Positions 37,545 through 46,606 are shown, counted from the first letter of the stretch. The stretch is 64,000 bases of DNA from Allochromatium tepidum (GCF_018409545.1 NZ_AP024563.1:1132755-1196754), one strand, 5' to 3'. Numbers and translations are program-made. Notes: generated by a model from the sequence alone, not told the origin.

Positions 37545-38498
37545 TCATTTGCCGCCATCGCCCGTGGGCTTCTCGGCATCGTTATCAGCTTCAGACTTCT
37601 GTTCAACGCCTTTGTGATCGAACAGCGAACGGAAGCTGGCCGTTATCTCATCGAACAAGCCCTTGCCCGCTTTTCCGGACTTGACTTTCCCTTCCACCTC
37701 TTTGATCTGAGCGTAAATGTCCTTAAAATCCTTCTTCTTGCGGCCATAACCAAGCAGTTCCGCCATTTCGAGCTGTTTGCGCGCATCATCGAGCATGGCG
37801 CCCAGGCGTTTATCTTCCTCCGTGCTGCGATCGGACTTCTCCGCCAGGGTTTCGGCCTCTTTCAGCATGGCGCGGGCGCGCTCCACTGGCAGCGGGATGA
37901 CCACGCTGTTGGACACCACCAGCGTACCCAGCACCGCTTGCAGCGCCGCCTTGGCCTCGTCGATCTTGCCCTCATCGATCAAGGGGGCAACAGCACTGAT
38001 GGCTTGCGGATAACTGGCCAGCGGAATACTCGTGGTCTGGATCAGGATCTCGCTGGCCATGCCGGAGAGCAGGTGTCTCGCCTTTTGCACCTCGCCATGC
38101 TTCAGGGCGTGTTCGGCCTCATCGAGGAGGTCCTCGATGGTGTCCGTACCGGCAAAGACATCATGGACCACGGTTTGCACATCCACCGGCGCGAAGGCCA
38201 GCTCAGGTTGTCGGGCGAGTATCAGCTCCAGCTTGCCGGTGACCTGGGCCAGGGCATCCAGTGCCCTGGTCGTGTCCTTTTCGTCCAACGCCGCCAGGGC
38301 GTTCTTGGTCTCGGCCAGGGCCGTGACCGCTTCTTCCATTGTCTGTTTGCGTTTCTCAACGACCTTTCCCTCGACCACCTGGTCCACAGTGGGCTGCACC
38401 GCCTCGGTCATGGCGGATTTTGGCTCGGCAATGGCGACTTTGCTCGCGTTATCGCCGGCTTGCTCCGAGGTGCCTTGGGTTTTCTTTTCATCACTCAT
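37545..38498 (-). CDS. YfdX family protein, cytoplasmic-type paralogue
   Basis: A 317-residue, strongly helical acidic protein. E. coli YfdX is a periplasmic protein with chaperone-like behaviour at low pH. This copy starts MSDEKKTQGTSEQAGDNASK with no signal peptide, so it probably stays in the cytoplasm, and it has a disordered charged tail (residues 285-317). The family core includes ALAALDEKDTTRALDALAQV, GKLELILARQPELAFAPVDV, GKIDEAKAALQAVLGTLVVS and MAELLGYGRKKKDFK. It is 18 bp upstream of hdeD and 83 bp downstream of the second yfdX. Confidence 0.9.
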   Translation of the reverse strand: MSDEKKTQGTSEQAGDNASKVAIAEPKSAMTEAVQPTVDQVVEGKVVEKRKQTMEEAVTALAETKNALAALDEKDTTRALDALAQVTGKLELILARQPELAFAPVDVQTVVHDVFAGTDTIEDLLDEAEHALKHGEVQKARHLLSGMASEILIQTTSIPLASYPQAISAVAPLIDEGKIDEAKAALQAVLGTLVVSNSVVIPLPVERARAMLKEAETLAEKSDRSTEEDKRLGAMLDDARKQLEMAELLGYGRKKKDFKDIYAQIKEVEGKVKSGKAGKGLFDEITASFRSLFDHKGVEQKSEADNDAEKPTGDGGK

Positions 38499-38580
38499 TT
38501 CAGCTTACTCCCGAATATCGCCTGGGGGGGATGGGCGCCGGTACGGTGTGCCGCCGGCGCCCACCAGTTCTGTCTGAGCT

Positions 38581-39492
38581 TCAGATCAGTTCCGACAGCT
38601 GCTGCTTGATCTTGTCGAACCAGCCCTTGCCGCCCTTGCCGCCGGCGGTCTTCTGTTCGATCTCATCGATCTGCTCGTACATCGGCTTGAACGACTTCTT
38701 GGTGCCGTAGCCCAACAGTTCGGCCATCTTCAGCTGATTCCTGGCCTCGGCCAGCTGGCTGGCCAGGGTCTCGTTGTCCTTGACCGTGCGCTCCTTGTTC
38801 TCCGCCAGCGCCTCGGCGTTTTTCAGCAGCACTTCGGCCCGCAGGAAAGGCAGCGGAATCACGTCGTCCGTGGTCACTACGAGGGTGTTCAACGCGGCCT
38901 GCAGGGCCGCTTTCGCCTCATCGATCTTGCCCTCGTCGATCAGCGGCGTGACAGCCTTGATCGCGCCCGGGTAGGTGGTCAACGGGATGCTGGTGGTGCG
39001 GAACACGATCTCGCTCGCCAGGCTGGCAACCAACGGCCGCGCCTTTTGAACCTCACCGTCTTCCAGGTAGTTTTCCGCATCGTGAATCATCGCCTTGACG
39101 GTATCCAGGTTCGCCAGCAGGTCGTAGGTGACGACCTCGACGTCCACCGGCGCCAACGCCAGATCCTGGGCACGCGCCAGAACCAACTCCAGCTTGCCGG
39201 TGGCCTGTTCCAGCGCGGCCAGGGCCTCGTCGGTTTTCTCTTCATCGAGCAGTTTCAGGGCCTTCTTGGTCTCGTTCACCGCGGCCATCGCGTCGGCGGT
39301 GATCTTCTTGCGCTTCTCCGCGGCCTGATTCGTTGCCTTCGCATCCACCTGCGGCTGGACCGACTCGGTCGCTTCGGTCTGTGCCTGGGCCTCGGCCGGA
39401 AGTGCCGTGTCTTCGGCAAAGGCCGGCACCGAGGCGAACAGGCCCAGGCTCAGCAGGGCGGCGGTAAGGGTCTTCAGTTTCATGGTCTTCAT
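38581..39492 (-). CDS. YfdX family protein, secreted paralogue
   Basis: A 303-residue protein with a clear Sec signal peptide (MKTMKLKTLTAALLSLGLFA, cleaved after SVPAFA), so the mature protein is periplasmic. The core is parallel to the neighbouring paralogue: LKLLDEEKTDEALAALEQAT, GKLELVLARAQDLALAPVDV, IDEGKIDEAKAALQAALNTL and MAELLGYGTKKSFKPMYEQI. The start at 39492 follows taggagacag. It is the first gene of yfdX-yfdX-hdeD. tLST islands usually carry two yfdX genes followed by hdeD, as here. Confidence 0.92.
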   Translation of the reverse strand: MKTMKLKTLTAALLSLGLFASVPAFAEDTALPAEAQAQTEATESVQPQVDAKATNQAAEKRKKITADAMAAVNETKKALKLLDEEKTDEALAALEQATGKLELVLARAQDLALAPVDVEVVTYDLLANLDTVKAMIHDAENYLEDGEVQKARPLVASLASEIVFRTTSIPLTTYPGAIKAVTPLIDEGKIDEAKAALQAALNTLVVTTDDVIPLPFLRAEVLLKNAEALAENKERTVKDNETLASQLAEARNQLKMAELLGYGTKKSFKPMYEQIDEIEQKTAGGKGGKGWFDKIKQQLSELI

Positions 39493-39600
39493 CGTCTGTC
39501 TCCTATTGAGGTTTACTGGTTTACATTCGTCATTCACAGGTTTGACTGTGCCATCAGTCCTCTATTTCGCCGACGGGCTTTGGCAGGCCGGCCAGCTTGA

Positions 39601-40475
39601 GGGATAGGAAATCCAAGCCGCCTTGAGGGGTTCAGGCCGGTGCTGAGACAGGACGGTAGTGAATGCGGGGTGTGAGGTCAAGGCCCGGAAACATGGCGGA
39701 CCGCCCCCTCGCGACAATGGCGGAGCGACCTCGCGCGACGCCCGTAGCAGGCCGCAGCGGCGCGCTGGAGCGGGCGCGGGTCATGCCGGCCGGCGGCAAA
39801 ACGAGGGGTTTCAGCACCGCTTCCCGCAGGAGATGGCGACTACCAGGTGACACGCTGATCGAATTCGACTTCGGGTTCGGGCTGAGCGGCCAGGTTCCAG
39901 TCCGGCGCCGGCTCGGGCGCCTCGTCCCAGGCGGGCGGTCCGCGGGCAGGCGAGATCGGGGGTGGCCGGGGCGGCTCACCGATGTGGGTGAGGATCTGCT
40001 TGACGGGTGCGGCCTCGGTGATGAAGGCGACGATGCGCATGTTGGCGCCGCAGCAGGGACAGACCAGCGGCAGCGACTCGAACAGTCGCGCCGGCAGCAT
40101 CGCCCACAGGTAACGTGCTGGGGAGGCGGATGCCGGCTCCTCGTCGGTCGCCGAGACGGTCTTCGCGGGTGCCTGCGGGCTGGGCGCCTCCTCGCGCCCG
40201 TAAGCGGTGACGGCCGCGCGCAACGGCGAGTTGGGCGCGAGCACCCCGTGGTAGCGGTGGCGGTGCCGCCGTGGTGGCGGAATCAACCCCGCCGGCGCAT
40301 CGATCAGCTCCAGCGGGCTGAGCACCAGGGTCGTGCGCCCATCGCGTCGCGGCTTGGGCAGGTAGTAGACGAGCTGGTGCGGGTTGATCTGCTCGAGGCG
40401 TTCCAGCGCGAAGGGCGGGCGGGCACAGTAGCGCAGCAGTCGCTCCAGCCCGGCGCGATCCTGGCCGGCAAGGAG
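39601..40475 (-). mobile_element. IS91-like element 3' end with transposase C-terminus, right boundary of the stress island
   Basis: The minus strand carries the last 210 or so residues of an IS91-type transposase ending at 39840. It reads LERINPHQLVYYLPKPRRDG-like sequence, LELIDAPAGLIPPPRRHRHR, YHGVLAPNSPLRAAVTAYGR and RYLWAMLPARLFESLPLVCP, then a Cys-rich CPCCGANMRIVAFITEAAP. Beyond the stop, the 3' non-coding end continues to ggatttcctatcc, which adjoins the island at 39601. The frame has no N-terminal half, being replaced upstream by IS21 sequence. Confidence 0.75.
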
Positions 40476-41050
40476 AAGGCGCACCTGCTCCCGCTGCCGG
40501 CCTATCTCCCGCCGGTGAGCGAGATCCACTACCGGGTGGTGGACTGTTACGGCTTCGTGCACCTGGACACCAACCGCTACTCGGTCCCGGAGCGCTGGGT
40601 CGGGAAGAAAGTGGCCGTGCACAAGCGCCCGGAGCAGGTCTTGGTCTATGCCGATCGCCAACAGATCGCTGCGCATCCGCGCCTGATCGGCCAGCGCCAG
40701 GGCGAGCAGCGCGCGGCGGGGCATCATCCGCGCCTGGAGCGGCGCCGCGCCGCCGGCCCCGCCCCCCAGGAGCAGGCCTCACCGGCCGTGATCCGCGTCT
40801 TGATGCCTACGTGGCGGCATTGAAGAGGCGTGCCCCGGGCCGCAGCGTCGGCAAGCTGCGCCGGCTCCTGGAGCTCAAACGCACCATCCCGCCGAGCCGT
40901 TCCTGGCCGCCATCGAGCAGGCCCTGCACTACGGCCTGTTCGATTTGGCCCGCTTGGAGCGCCTCATCCTCGAGCGCGTGGCCGGCGACTTCTTCGACCT
41001 CGAAGAGGACAGCTGATGCACGAGGCATTCCTCGAGTAGCTCCAAATCCC
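40476..41050 (+). pseudogene. IS21-family istA C-terminus with istB start
   Basis: The plus strand reads HLLPLPAYLPPVSEIHYRVV, DCYGFVHLDTNRYSVPERWV and KVAVHKRPEQVLVYADRQQI, typical of the IstA C-terminal beta-barrel. After a shift near 40780, AALKRRAPGRSVGKLRRLLE and ALHYGLFDLARLERLILERV run to the stop at 41014-41016. An overlapping ATG at 41016 starts an istB-like MHEAFLE that hits a stop at once. The catalytic DDE part is missing. Confidence 0.7.
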
Positions 41051-41137
41051 CGCAGAGGAGATCCGCCGGATTCGGCCGGCTGATCGGCCTGGCGGTCGAC
41101 GTCACCGCCGACCGCCGCCCAGGATGATACCGCTCCC

Positions 41138-41446
41138 ATGACCGCCACCCCCTGGACCATCGGACAGCTCGCCCGGCGCTTCGGGCTCGCGCGCGGCACG
41201 CTGCTCTATTACGACAGCATCGGCTTACTGACGCCCAGTGGGCGCACCCGAGGCAACTACCGGCTCTACAAAACGGCGGATGTCGAGCGCTTGGCCAAGA
41301 TCCGCCACTACCGCTCGGCCGGGCTATCGCTGGAGGCCATCCGGCGCGTATTGAGTCAGGGAGGCGAGGGGCTTCACGCGGCTCTGGAGCAGCGGTTGTT
41401 TGCCATCAACCGGGACATCGAGAGGCTAATCAACGCACCGCCTTGA
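41138..41446 (+). CDS. MerR-family transcriptional regulator (short)
   Basis: A 102-residue regulator from MTATPWTIGQLARRFGLARG. The winged-helix MerR domain covers residues 8-75 (LLYYDSIGLLTPSGRTRGNY, RLYKTADVERLAKIRHYRSA), followed by a dimerisation helix (GLHAALEQRLFAINRDIERL). It has no C-terminal metal or drug-binding domain and no metal-binding Cys, so the effector is unknown. It converges with the TSUP exporter 25 bp away. Upstream lies the IS21 remnant, so its original context may have been lost. Confidence 0.85.
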   Translation: MTATPWTIGQLARRFGLARGTLLYYDSIGLLTPSGRTRGNYRLYKTADVERLAKIRHYRSAGLSLEAIRRVLSQGGEGLHAALEQRLFAINRDIERLINAPP

Positions 41447-41471
41447 CGGAGCCGATTGCCTCCAAGCGAGC

Positions 41472-42230
41472 CTAGCCGAGCAGTATTTGCAGCAGTTTAT
41501 AGGCCGTCATCACCACGATCAGCACACCAAACAATTGCTTCAATCGCTTGCCGGAAACGAATCGGCTGGTCAGCCTCGCTCCGATAAACGCCCCCGCCGC
41601 GCCCACGACGATCAAGACGCCGCCGAGCTGCCAGTCGATCTGCATGGTGGACAGATGGGGGATCAACGCCGAGAACGACGGCGGGGTGACGGCCACGGCA
41701 TTGATGGCCGCCGCGCGCTTGGCCTCATAACCCACCAGGATCAGCGCCGGCATGAGCAGGAAGCCCGGCCCCACGCCCAAGAGACCCGCCAGGATCGAGA
41801 TCGGAACCGCAAGCAACAGCGCCAACTGCAAATTCGGCGCGTCGGGTTCCTTTGTCGCATCCTGCGGTTTCTCTTTCTGGAACATCCGCCAAGCGAGATA
41901 GGTGACGGCGAGCAGATAGATGCCCCAGAGCCAGGTCTGGTCGGTGTATTGGGCGAGCCACGCACCGAAGGGAGCGACAATGGTCGTCACCCCGGCGAGC
42001 ATCAGGGCTTCGCGCCAGGCGACAAGTCCGCTACGGGCAAAGCCGAAGACGGCAAACAGCGCGGTCACGCCATTCAGAATCAGGCTCAGAGGCTGGACCT
42101 GATGGACCAGATCGGTCATGAAAAAACCGAGGAAAGGGACCGCCGCGAAGGCGACCCCGAGTCCAAGCATCCCCGATGCCACCGAGAGCATGAAGAGTCC
42201 AGTCACGATCAGGATTGTCAGGTGATACAT
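41472..42230 (-). CDS. TSUP-family permease (TauE/SafE-like)
   Basis: Inner-membrane transporter of the sulfite exporter TauE/SafE family (PF01925); 252 residues with seven or eight hydrophobic helices starting YHLTILIVTGLFMLSVASGM. Family hallmarks include GMLGLGVAFAAVPFLGFFM and the repeat LAGLLGVGPGFLLMPALILV. Substrates in the family include sulfite, sulfonates and other organosulfur anions; which one applies here is not visible. The UspA-like fragment lies upstream at 42330. Confidence 0.9.
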   Translation of the reverse strand: MYHLTILIVTGLFMLSVASGMLGLGVAFAAVPFLGFFMTDLVHQVQPLSLILNGVTALFAVFGFARSGLVAWREALMLAGVTTIVAPFGAWLAQYTDQTWLWGIYLLAVTYLAWRMFQKEKPQDATKEPDAPNLQLALLLAVPISILAGLLGVGPGFLLMPALILVGYEAKRAAAINAVAVTPPSFSALIPHLSTMQIDWQLGGVLIVVGAAGAFIGARLTSRFVSGKRLKQLFGVLIVVMTAYKLLQILLG

Positions 42231-42329
42231 CTCGTCTCCAATGAAACACAGTGGTCGTTCGCGGTGTCGGCGACAGGGCGCGCGATCGTCCGGACGCCGG
42301 GTTTAGCGAGGCAGGCCGATCGGCGTCGC

Positions 42330-42581
42330 TTACCGCTTCGCGGGGACCAGCAACACCGCTGCGGGCGAGTGACGGGCGACGTTGTGACTGACGCTGCCGA
42401 GGAAAATTTCCTCGATGAAGCCCCGCCCCTGGCTTCCCATCACCACCAGCCGCGCGCCCTGTTCGCGGATGACGCGCAGAATCTCGGTGACCGGTGCACC
42501 GTAAGCGATCTCGATGCCGATCTCCGCCGCGCGTAGGGTCCGGCGCAGACGCGCCTGACTGACCGGCGGCATCCGCTTCAC
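42330..42581 (-). pseudogene. Universal stress protein (UspA) C-terminal fragment
   Basis: The last 70 or so residues of a Usp domain: AEIGIEIAYGAPVTEILRVI, then ARLVVMGSQGRGFIEEIFLG and SVSHNVARHSPAAVLLVPAK. The ATP-binding G-2x-G-9x-G(S/T) pattern is present in the MGSQGRGFIEEIFLGSVS stretch. The N-terminal half of the fold is missing; the frame starts MKRMPPVSQARLRRTLR, 7 bp after the arsA stop. It may have lost its beginning when the ars cluster was joined here. A residual short protein cannot be excluded. Confidence 0.65.
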
Positions 42582-42588
42582 GCATCGT

Positions 42589-44337
42589 TCACTGCATCAA
42601 CTGGTCCAGTCCATCGCTCCCGACCGGCGGCTCGGACAGCCAGGGAACCAGCGCACAACGCTGGCTGAGCTGGTCGGCGACCTGTCGAATGAAAGGCGCC
42701 TCACTCACCCCGCGCTGACGCAGCAGCGGATGCCGGGTGCCGGAAGCGAGCAGGCTTTGGTTGATGACCCAGCCGAAGGGCTCGATTCCGGCGCGGCGCA
42801 GATCCGCTTGCAGGCGCTCGGCCTCATGCACCGGCGTGGCCTCGGGCAGGGCGACGACCAGCACCCGGGTGAACGCGGGATCGCGCAGACGCGGCAGCAA
42901 CTGGCGCACCGCCTCGGGCATATCGCCCTGGGTGCGCGAGACCTCGCGATGGTAAGCCTCGGCGGCATCCAGCAGCAGAATCGTATGGCCGGTCGGCGCG
43001 GTATCGAGCACTACGAAGGCATCCTGACCGCCATCCACCGCACGGGCGAAGGCACGGAAGACCGCGATCTCTTCGGTGCAGGGCGAACGCAGATCCTCCT
43101 CCAGCATGGCCCGCCCGTTGGGATCCAGGTTAGCGGCGGCCTTCGCCAGCACCTCGGCCCGATAAGCGGCGACCTCGGCGGCCGGGTCGATGCGGCTGAC
43201 GGTCAGATTGGCGACCGACTCGCCGATGGCCTCGGCGACATGGGCGGCGGGATCGGTGGTCGAGAGCCGCACCGGATGACCGCGCCGGGCGAGCGCCACC
43301 GCGATGGCCGCCGCCAGCGTGGTCTTGCCGACCCCGCCCTTGCCCATGGTCAGAATCACGCCGCGTCCGGCCTGTGCCAGTTCCTCCACCAGACCTGACA
43401 GCTTCCCCGGCAGAATGCAGTCGCTGTCCGGCTCATCGCCCGGCGCCTGGATCAGCGCCGGATTCGCCATCTGGCGCAGGGCGTCGAGTCCCAGGGTGCC
43501 CAACGGCAACAACGGCGTGACCGTCGTCGGCAGTGCGGCGAGTCCGGCCGGCATTGCCGCCAGCGCCTCGGCACCACGCCGCATCATGGCCCCGGCAATG
43601 GTGTCATCCGTTTCTGCGACAGCCAGCACACCATTGAGCGCCAGATGCAGATGGCTGACGCCGAGATCCGCCAGTTCCGCGCGGGTGCGCTCGGCCTCCC
43701 GGAGCGCGGCGGTTTCCGGGCGACTGACCAGGACCACCGTGGTCCGTGCCGGATCGGCGAGCTGGGCGACCGTCGCGGCATAGAGCGCCTGTTGTTTTTC
43801 CAGCCCGGCCAGCGGGCCGAGACAGGAGGCACCGCCGGTGCTGGAGTCGATGAACTCGCTCCAGGCCGAGGGCAGGGTCAGGAGACGCAGGGTGTGACCG
43901 GTCGGCGCGGTGTCGAAGATGACATGCTCGAACTGTGTTGTCGCGGCGGGATCGCCCAGCAGTTTGGAGAATTCGTCGAAGGCGGCGATCTCCATGGTGC
44001 AGGCGCCCGAAAACTGCTCTTCCATGCTGAGGATGGCGGCGGCGGGCAGGAGGCCGCGATAGGGTGCGACCATCCGCTCGCGATAATCGTGCGCCGCCGC
44101 TTCGGGATCGATGTTGAGCGCGAAGAGTCCCGGCGCGCCGGGGATGGGCGTCGGCGTCTGGCCCAGCGTGACGCCGAGCACCTCATCCAGATTGGAGGCC
44201 GGATCGGTGCTGACGATCAGCACCTGCTTCCCGGTTTCGGCGAGTGCCAGACCGGTCGCACAGGAAAGCGAGGTCTTGCCGACCCCGCCCTTGCCGGTGA
44301 AGAAGAGATGACGGGTGTGGCTGTCCGGGATCGCCAT
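42589..44337 (-). CDS. arsA: Arsenite-stimulated ATPase ArsA
   Basis: Cytoplasmic ATPase that energises arsenite export, receiving As(III) from ArsD. The 582-residue product is a tandem duplication with two P-loops: GKGGVGKTS at about 15-23 and GKGGVGKTT at about 331-339. Both halves have the DTAPTGHTLRLL/DTAPTGHTILLL signal-transduction motif. Metal-site cysteines appear in SGACTMEIAAFDEF and SPCTEEIAVFRAF. The start at 44337 shares one base with the arsD stop (TGATG), so the two are translationally coupled. Although ArsA classically pairs with ArsB, here the efflux protein is of ACR3 type. Confidence 0.96.
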   Translation of the reverse strand: MAIPDSHTRHLFFTGKGGVGKTSLSCATGLALAETGKQVLIVSTDPASNLDEVLGVTLGQTPTPIPGAPGLFALNIDPEAAAHDYRERMVAPYRGLLPAAAILSMEEQFSGACTMEIAAFDEFSKLLGDPAATTQFEHVIFDTAPTGHTLRLLTLPSAWSEFIDSSTGGASCLGPLAGLEKQQALYAATVAQLADPARTTVVLVSRPETAALREAERTRAELADLGVSHLHLALNGVLAVAETDDTIAGAMMRRGAEALAAMPAGLAALPTTVTPLLPLGTLGLDALRQMANPALIQAPGDEPDSDCILPGKLSGLVEELAQAGRGVILTMGKGGVGKTTLAAAIAVALARRGHPVRLSTTDPAAHVAEAIGESVANLTVSRIDPAAEVAAYRAEVLAKAAANLDPNGRAMLEEDLRSPCTEEIAVFRAFARAVDGGQDAFVVLDTAPTGHTILLLDAAEAYHREVSRTQGDMPEAVRQLLPRLRDPAFTRVLVVALPEATPVHEAERLQADLRRAGIEPFGWVINQSLLASGTRHPLLRQRGVSEAPFIRQVADQLSQRCALVPWLSEPPVGSDGLDQLMQ

Positions 44338-44720
44338 CAGCAGCACCCGCTGCCGGGCTTGCAGCAGCCGGAATTAGTCTGGACGCGGAAGGGGTTCGCG
44401 CTTGCTGGCGGAGCGGACGGAATCAAGTCCAGCTTTTCGATCAACTGGTCGCGCGACAGATAGGCACCCGTGGCGACGATCTGCCCATCGATCAGGGTCA
44501 GCGGCAGGCGCTCCATGCCGGCTTCCAGTTCCTTGAGCACCGCCGGATTGGCGGCGAACGCCTGGGGCTGCTGCGACAGGTTATAGCGGTTGACCGTGAC
44601 GCCCTGTTCGGCCAGCCACAGCAGATCGGCATTGCACTGCACCAGCACCGGATCGACCTCGACGCCGCAGACGCCGGTGGAACAGCACATGGCCGGGTCG
44701 AAAATTTCGAGTTTTTTCAT
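44337..44720 (-). CDS. arsD: Arsenical metallochaperone/repressor ArsD
   Basis: A 127-residue As(III) chaperone that transfers arsenite to ArsA. The vicinal cysteines Cys12-Cys13 and Cys18 lie in FDPAMCCSTGVCGVEVDP. A C-terminal pair (SGCCKPGSGCC) gives two further CC sites. The thioredoxin-like fold region is recognisable (LPLTLIDGQIVATGAYLSRD). It lies about 130 bp after acr3 in the same direction. Confidence 0.95.
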   Translation of the reverse strand: MKKLEIFDPAMCCSTGVCGVEVDPVLVQCNADLLWLAEQGVTVNRYNLSQQPQAFAANPAVLKELEAGMERLPLTLIDGQIVATGAYLSRDQLIEKLDLIPSAPPASANPFRVQTNSGCCKPGSGCC

Positions 44721-44849
44721 GCGAATATCTCATTAAACCACGCCCAGCACGGCATGCGATGTTTTTGGATCGGGTCGGCCCGGCAGACTCAAGGAATGTC
44801 GGAGCCGATGCGGTTTAAGATATTAAACTGCGTCCCCACTGATGTCGGT

Positions 44850-45935
44850 TCAGTTTTCAGGCAGGCGAACCCCTGCCTCGTACCAGCGCTTGGTCCGGTT
44901 GACCACCCACACCACCAGCAGCATCACCGGCACCTCGATCAACACCCCGACCACGGTCGCCAGCGCCGCGCCGGACTGGAAGCCGAACAGCGCGATCGCT
45001 GCCGCCACCGCGAGCTCGAAGAAGTTCGAGGCGCCGATCAGCGCCGAGGGACAGGCGACACTGTGCTTCTCGCCGACCAGACGATTGAGCCAGTAGGCCA
45101 GCGCCGAGTTGAAGAACACCTGGATCAGGATCGGCACCGCCAGCAGGGCGATGATCAGCGGCTGCTTGAGGATCTGTTCGCCCTGGAAGGCGAACAGCAG
45201 CACCAGGGTCAGCAGCAGAGCGACGATGGAGGCATGACCCAGAGTCGCCAGGGTGGCGTCGAACTTCGCCTCACCCGACTTGAGCAGAAAATAGCGCCAG
45301 AGCTGCGCGATGCCGACCGGGATCAGGATATAGAGGACGACTGAGGTCAGCAGTGTATCCCAGGGCACCACGATGGCCGAGAGTCCCAGCAGCAGCCCCA
45401 CGATCGGCGCGAAGGCGACGATCATGATGGTGTCGTTGAGCGCCACCTGGGTGAGCGTGAAATAGGGATCGCCCCCGGTCAGCCGGCTCCAGACGAAGAC
45501 CATGGCGGTGCAGGGCGCGGCGGCGAGCAGGATCAGCCCGGCGACATAGGAATCGAGCTGCTCGGCCGGCAGCCAGTCGGCAAAGAGGCCGCGAATAAAA
45601 AGCCAGGCCAGCAGCGCCATCGAGAAGGGCTTGACCGCCCAGTTGATGAAGAGGGTCACGCCGATGCCTTTCCAATGGGACCGCACCTGACCCAGGGCGC
45701 CGAAATCGATCTTCATCAGCATCGGGATGATCATCACCCAGATCAGCACGCCCACCGGCAGATTGACCTGTGCCACCTCCAGCCGGCCCAGGAACCGGAA
45801 GGGTGCGGGGATGAACTGGCCGAGCCCGATGCCGACGACGATACAGAGCGCGACCCAGAGGGTCAGCCAGCGCTCGAAGACGCTCATGGGCGCACCGGTG
45901 GCCTGTTTGGCGGTGACTTCACATTGCGCACTCAT
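44850..45935 (-). CDS. ACR3-family arsenite efflux transporter
   Basis: Inner-membrane As(III) exporter, 361 residues with about ten transmembrane helices. The invariant cysteine region reads LILLAAAPCTAMVFVWSRLT, followed by GGDPYFTLTQVALNDTIMIV, both hallmarks of ACR3. Start MSAQCEVTAKQ at 45935 overlaps the GDCCVxC gene end by 4 bp. It is fourth in arsR-arsC-GDCCVxC-acr3-arsD-arsA. Its length matches the bacterial ACR3(1) type. Confidence 0.95.
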   Translation of the reverse strand: MSAQCEVTAKQATGAPMSVFERWLTLWVALCIVVGIGLGQFIPAPFRFLGRLEVAQVNLPVGVLIWVMIIPMLMKIDFGALGQVRSHWKGIGVTLFINWAVKPFSMALLAWLFIRGLFADWLPAEQLDSYVAGLILLAAAPCTAMVFVWSRLTGGDPYFTLTQVALNDTIMIVAFAPIVGLLLGLSAIVVPWDTLLTSVVLYILIPVGIAQLWRYFLLKSGEAKFDATLATLGHASIVALLLTLVLLFAFQGEQILKQPLIIALLAVPILIQVFFNSALAYWLNRLVGEKHSVACPSALIGASNFFELAVAAAIALFGFQSGAALATVVGVLIEVPVMLLVVWVVNRTKRWYEAGVRLPEN

Positions 45936-46186
45936 AGATGTTGACCTGTGAATGAAACTGAGGGGCCATGACGACAGGCGGCTTGTCGGCCGTTGATCCG
46001 GATGGGTGGACAGGGTACGTCGCCATAGGAGCAGAAGACGCAGCAGTCACCCGGTTTGGGGCGCAGTAGGGTGCCGCAGCCCAGACACTCGTAGTACCAC
46101 TGACAGGCATCCGTGGGCATGATCTCCTCGCACCGATGTCCGCAGTGGGGGCAGGTCAGGGTCGAGGTCAGGATCGGTTCCGGCAT
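45932..46186 (-). CDS. GDCCVxC-domain small cysteine-rich protein
   Basis: An 84-residue protein with two zinc-ribbon-like pairs (LTCPHCGHRCEE and YYECLGCGTLL) and the family motif GDCCVFC, followed by CSYGDVPCPP. GDCCVxC proteins occur next to mercury and arsenic resistance genes, where a metal or metalloid-binding role is suspected but not shown. It lies 3 bp after arsC and overlaps acr3 by 4 bp, so it is certainly in the ars operon. Confidence 0.85.
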   Translation of the reverse strand: MPEPILTSTLTCPHCGHRCEEIMPTDACQWYYECLGCGTLLRPKPGDCCVFCSYGDVPCPPIRINGRQAACRHGPSVSFTGQHL

Positions 46187-46189
46187 GAC

Positions 46190-46606
46190 TCAGATCTCCA
46201 GGGCTTCACGGACGGCTGGGATCAGGCGTGCGCGGATGTCGTCGCGCACCGCGATGAAGGATGCCGGCGGCTCGCCGTGCGGGTCGTGAAAGGGGAGATG
46301 GATCTGCTTGACCGGACGCGGGAAGACCGGACAGCTTTCCTTGGCGTTATCGCAGACGGTCACCACCAGATCGATGGGTTCATCAAGCACCGCGTCGATG
46401 TCCTTGGGGTGTAGGCCATCGGTCGGCAGGCCGAGGGCTTGCAGCGCCGCGATGGCGCCATCCGCGACCTTGGGCTGAGGGCGGGTGCCCGCCGACAGGG
46501 CGCGTACCTGACCGGCCAGATCATGGTTGAGCAGGACTTCGGCCATCTGCGAGCGGCAAGAATTGCCGGTGCAGAGGACCAGGACGGTTTTAGTGGCTGG
46601 GCTCAT
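46190..46606 (-). CDS. arsC: Arsenate reductase ArsC (LMW-phosphatase fold, thioredoxin-type)
   Basis: Reduces arsenate to arsenite in the cytoplasm for export by ACR3. The 138-residue product has the P-loop VLVLCTGNSCRSQMAEVLLN (CX5R) and a resolving cysteine in DLVVTVCDNAKESCPVFPRP. The presence of both Cys82-like and Cys89-like residues suggests thioredoxin-linked recycling. A second, differing ArsC-like gene is at 51376. It is second in the ars operon, 58 bp after arsR. Confidence 0.95.
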   Translation of the reverse strand: MSPATKTVLVLCTGNSCRSQMAEVLLNHDLAGQVRALSAGTRPQPKVADGAIAALQALGLPTDGLHPKDIDAVLDEPIDLVVTVCDNAKESCPVFPRPVKQIHLPFHDPHGEPPASFIAVRDDIRARLIPAVREALEI

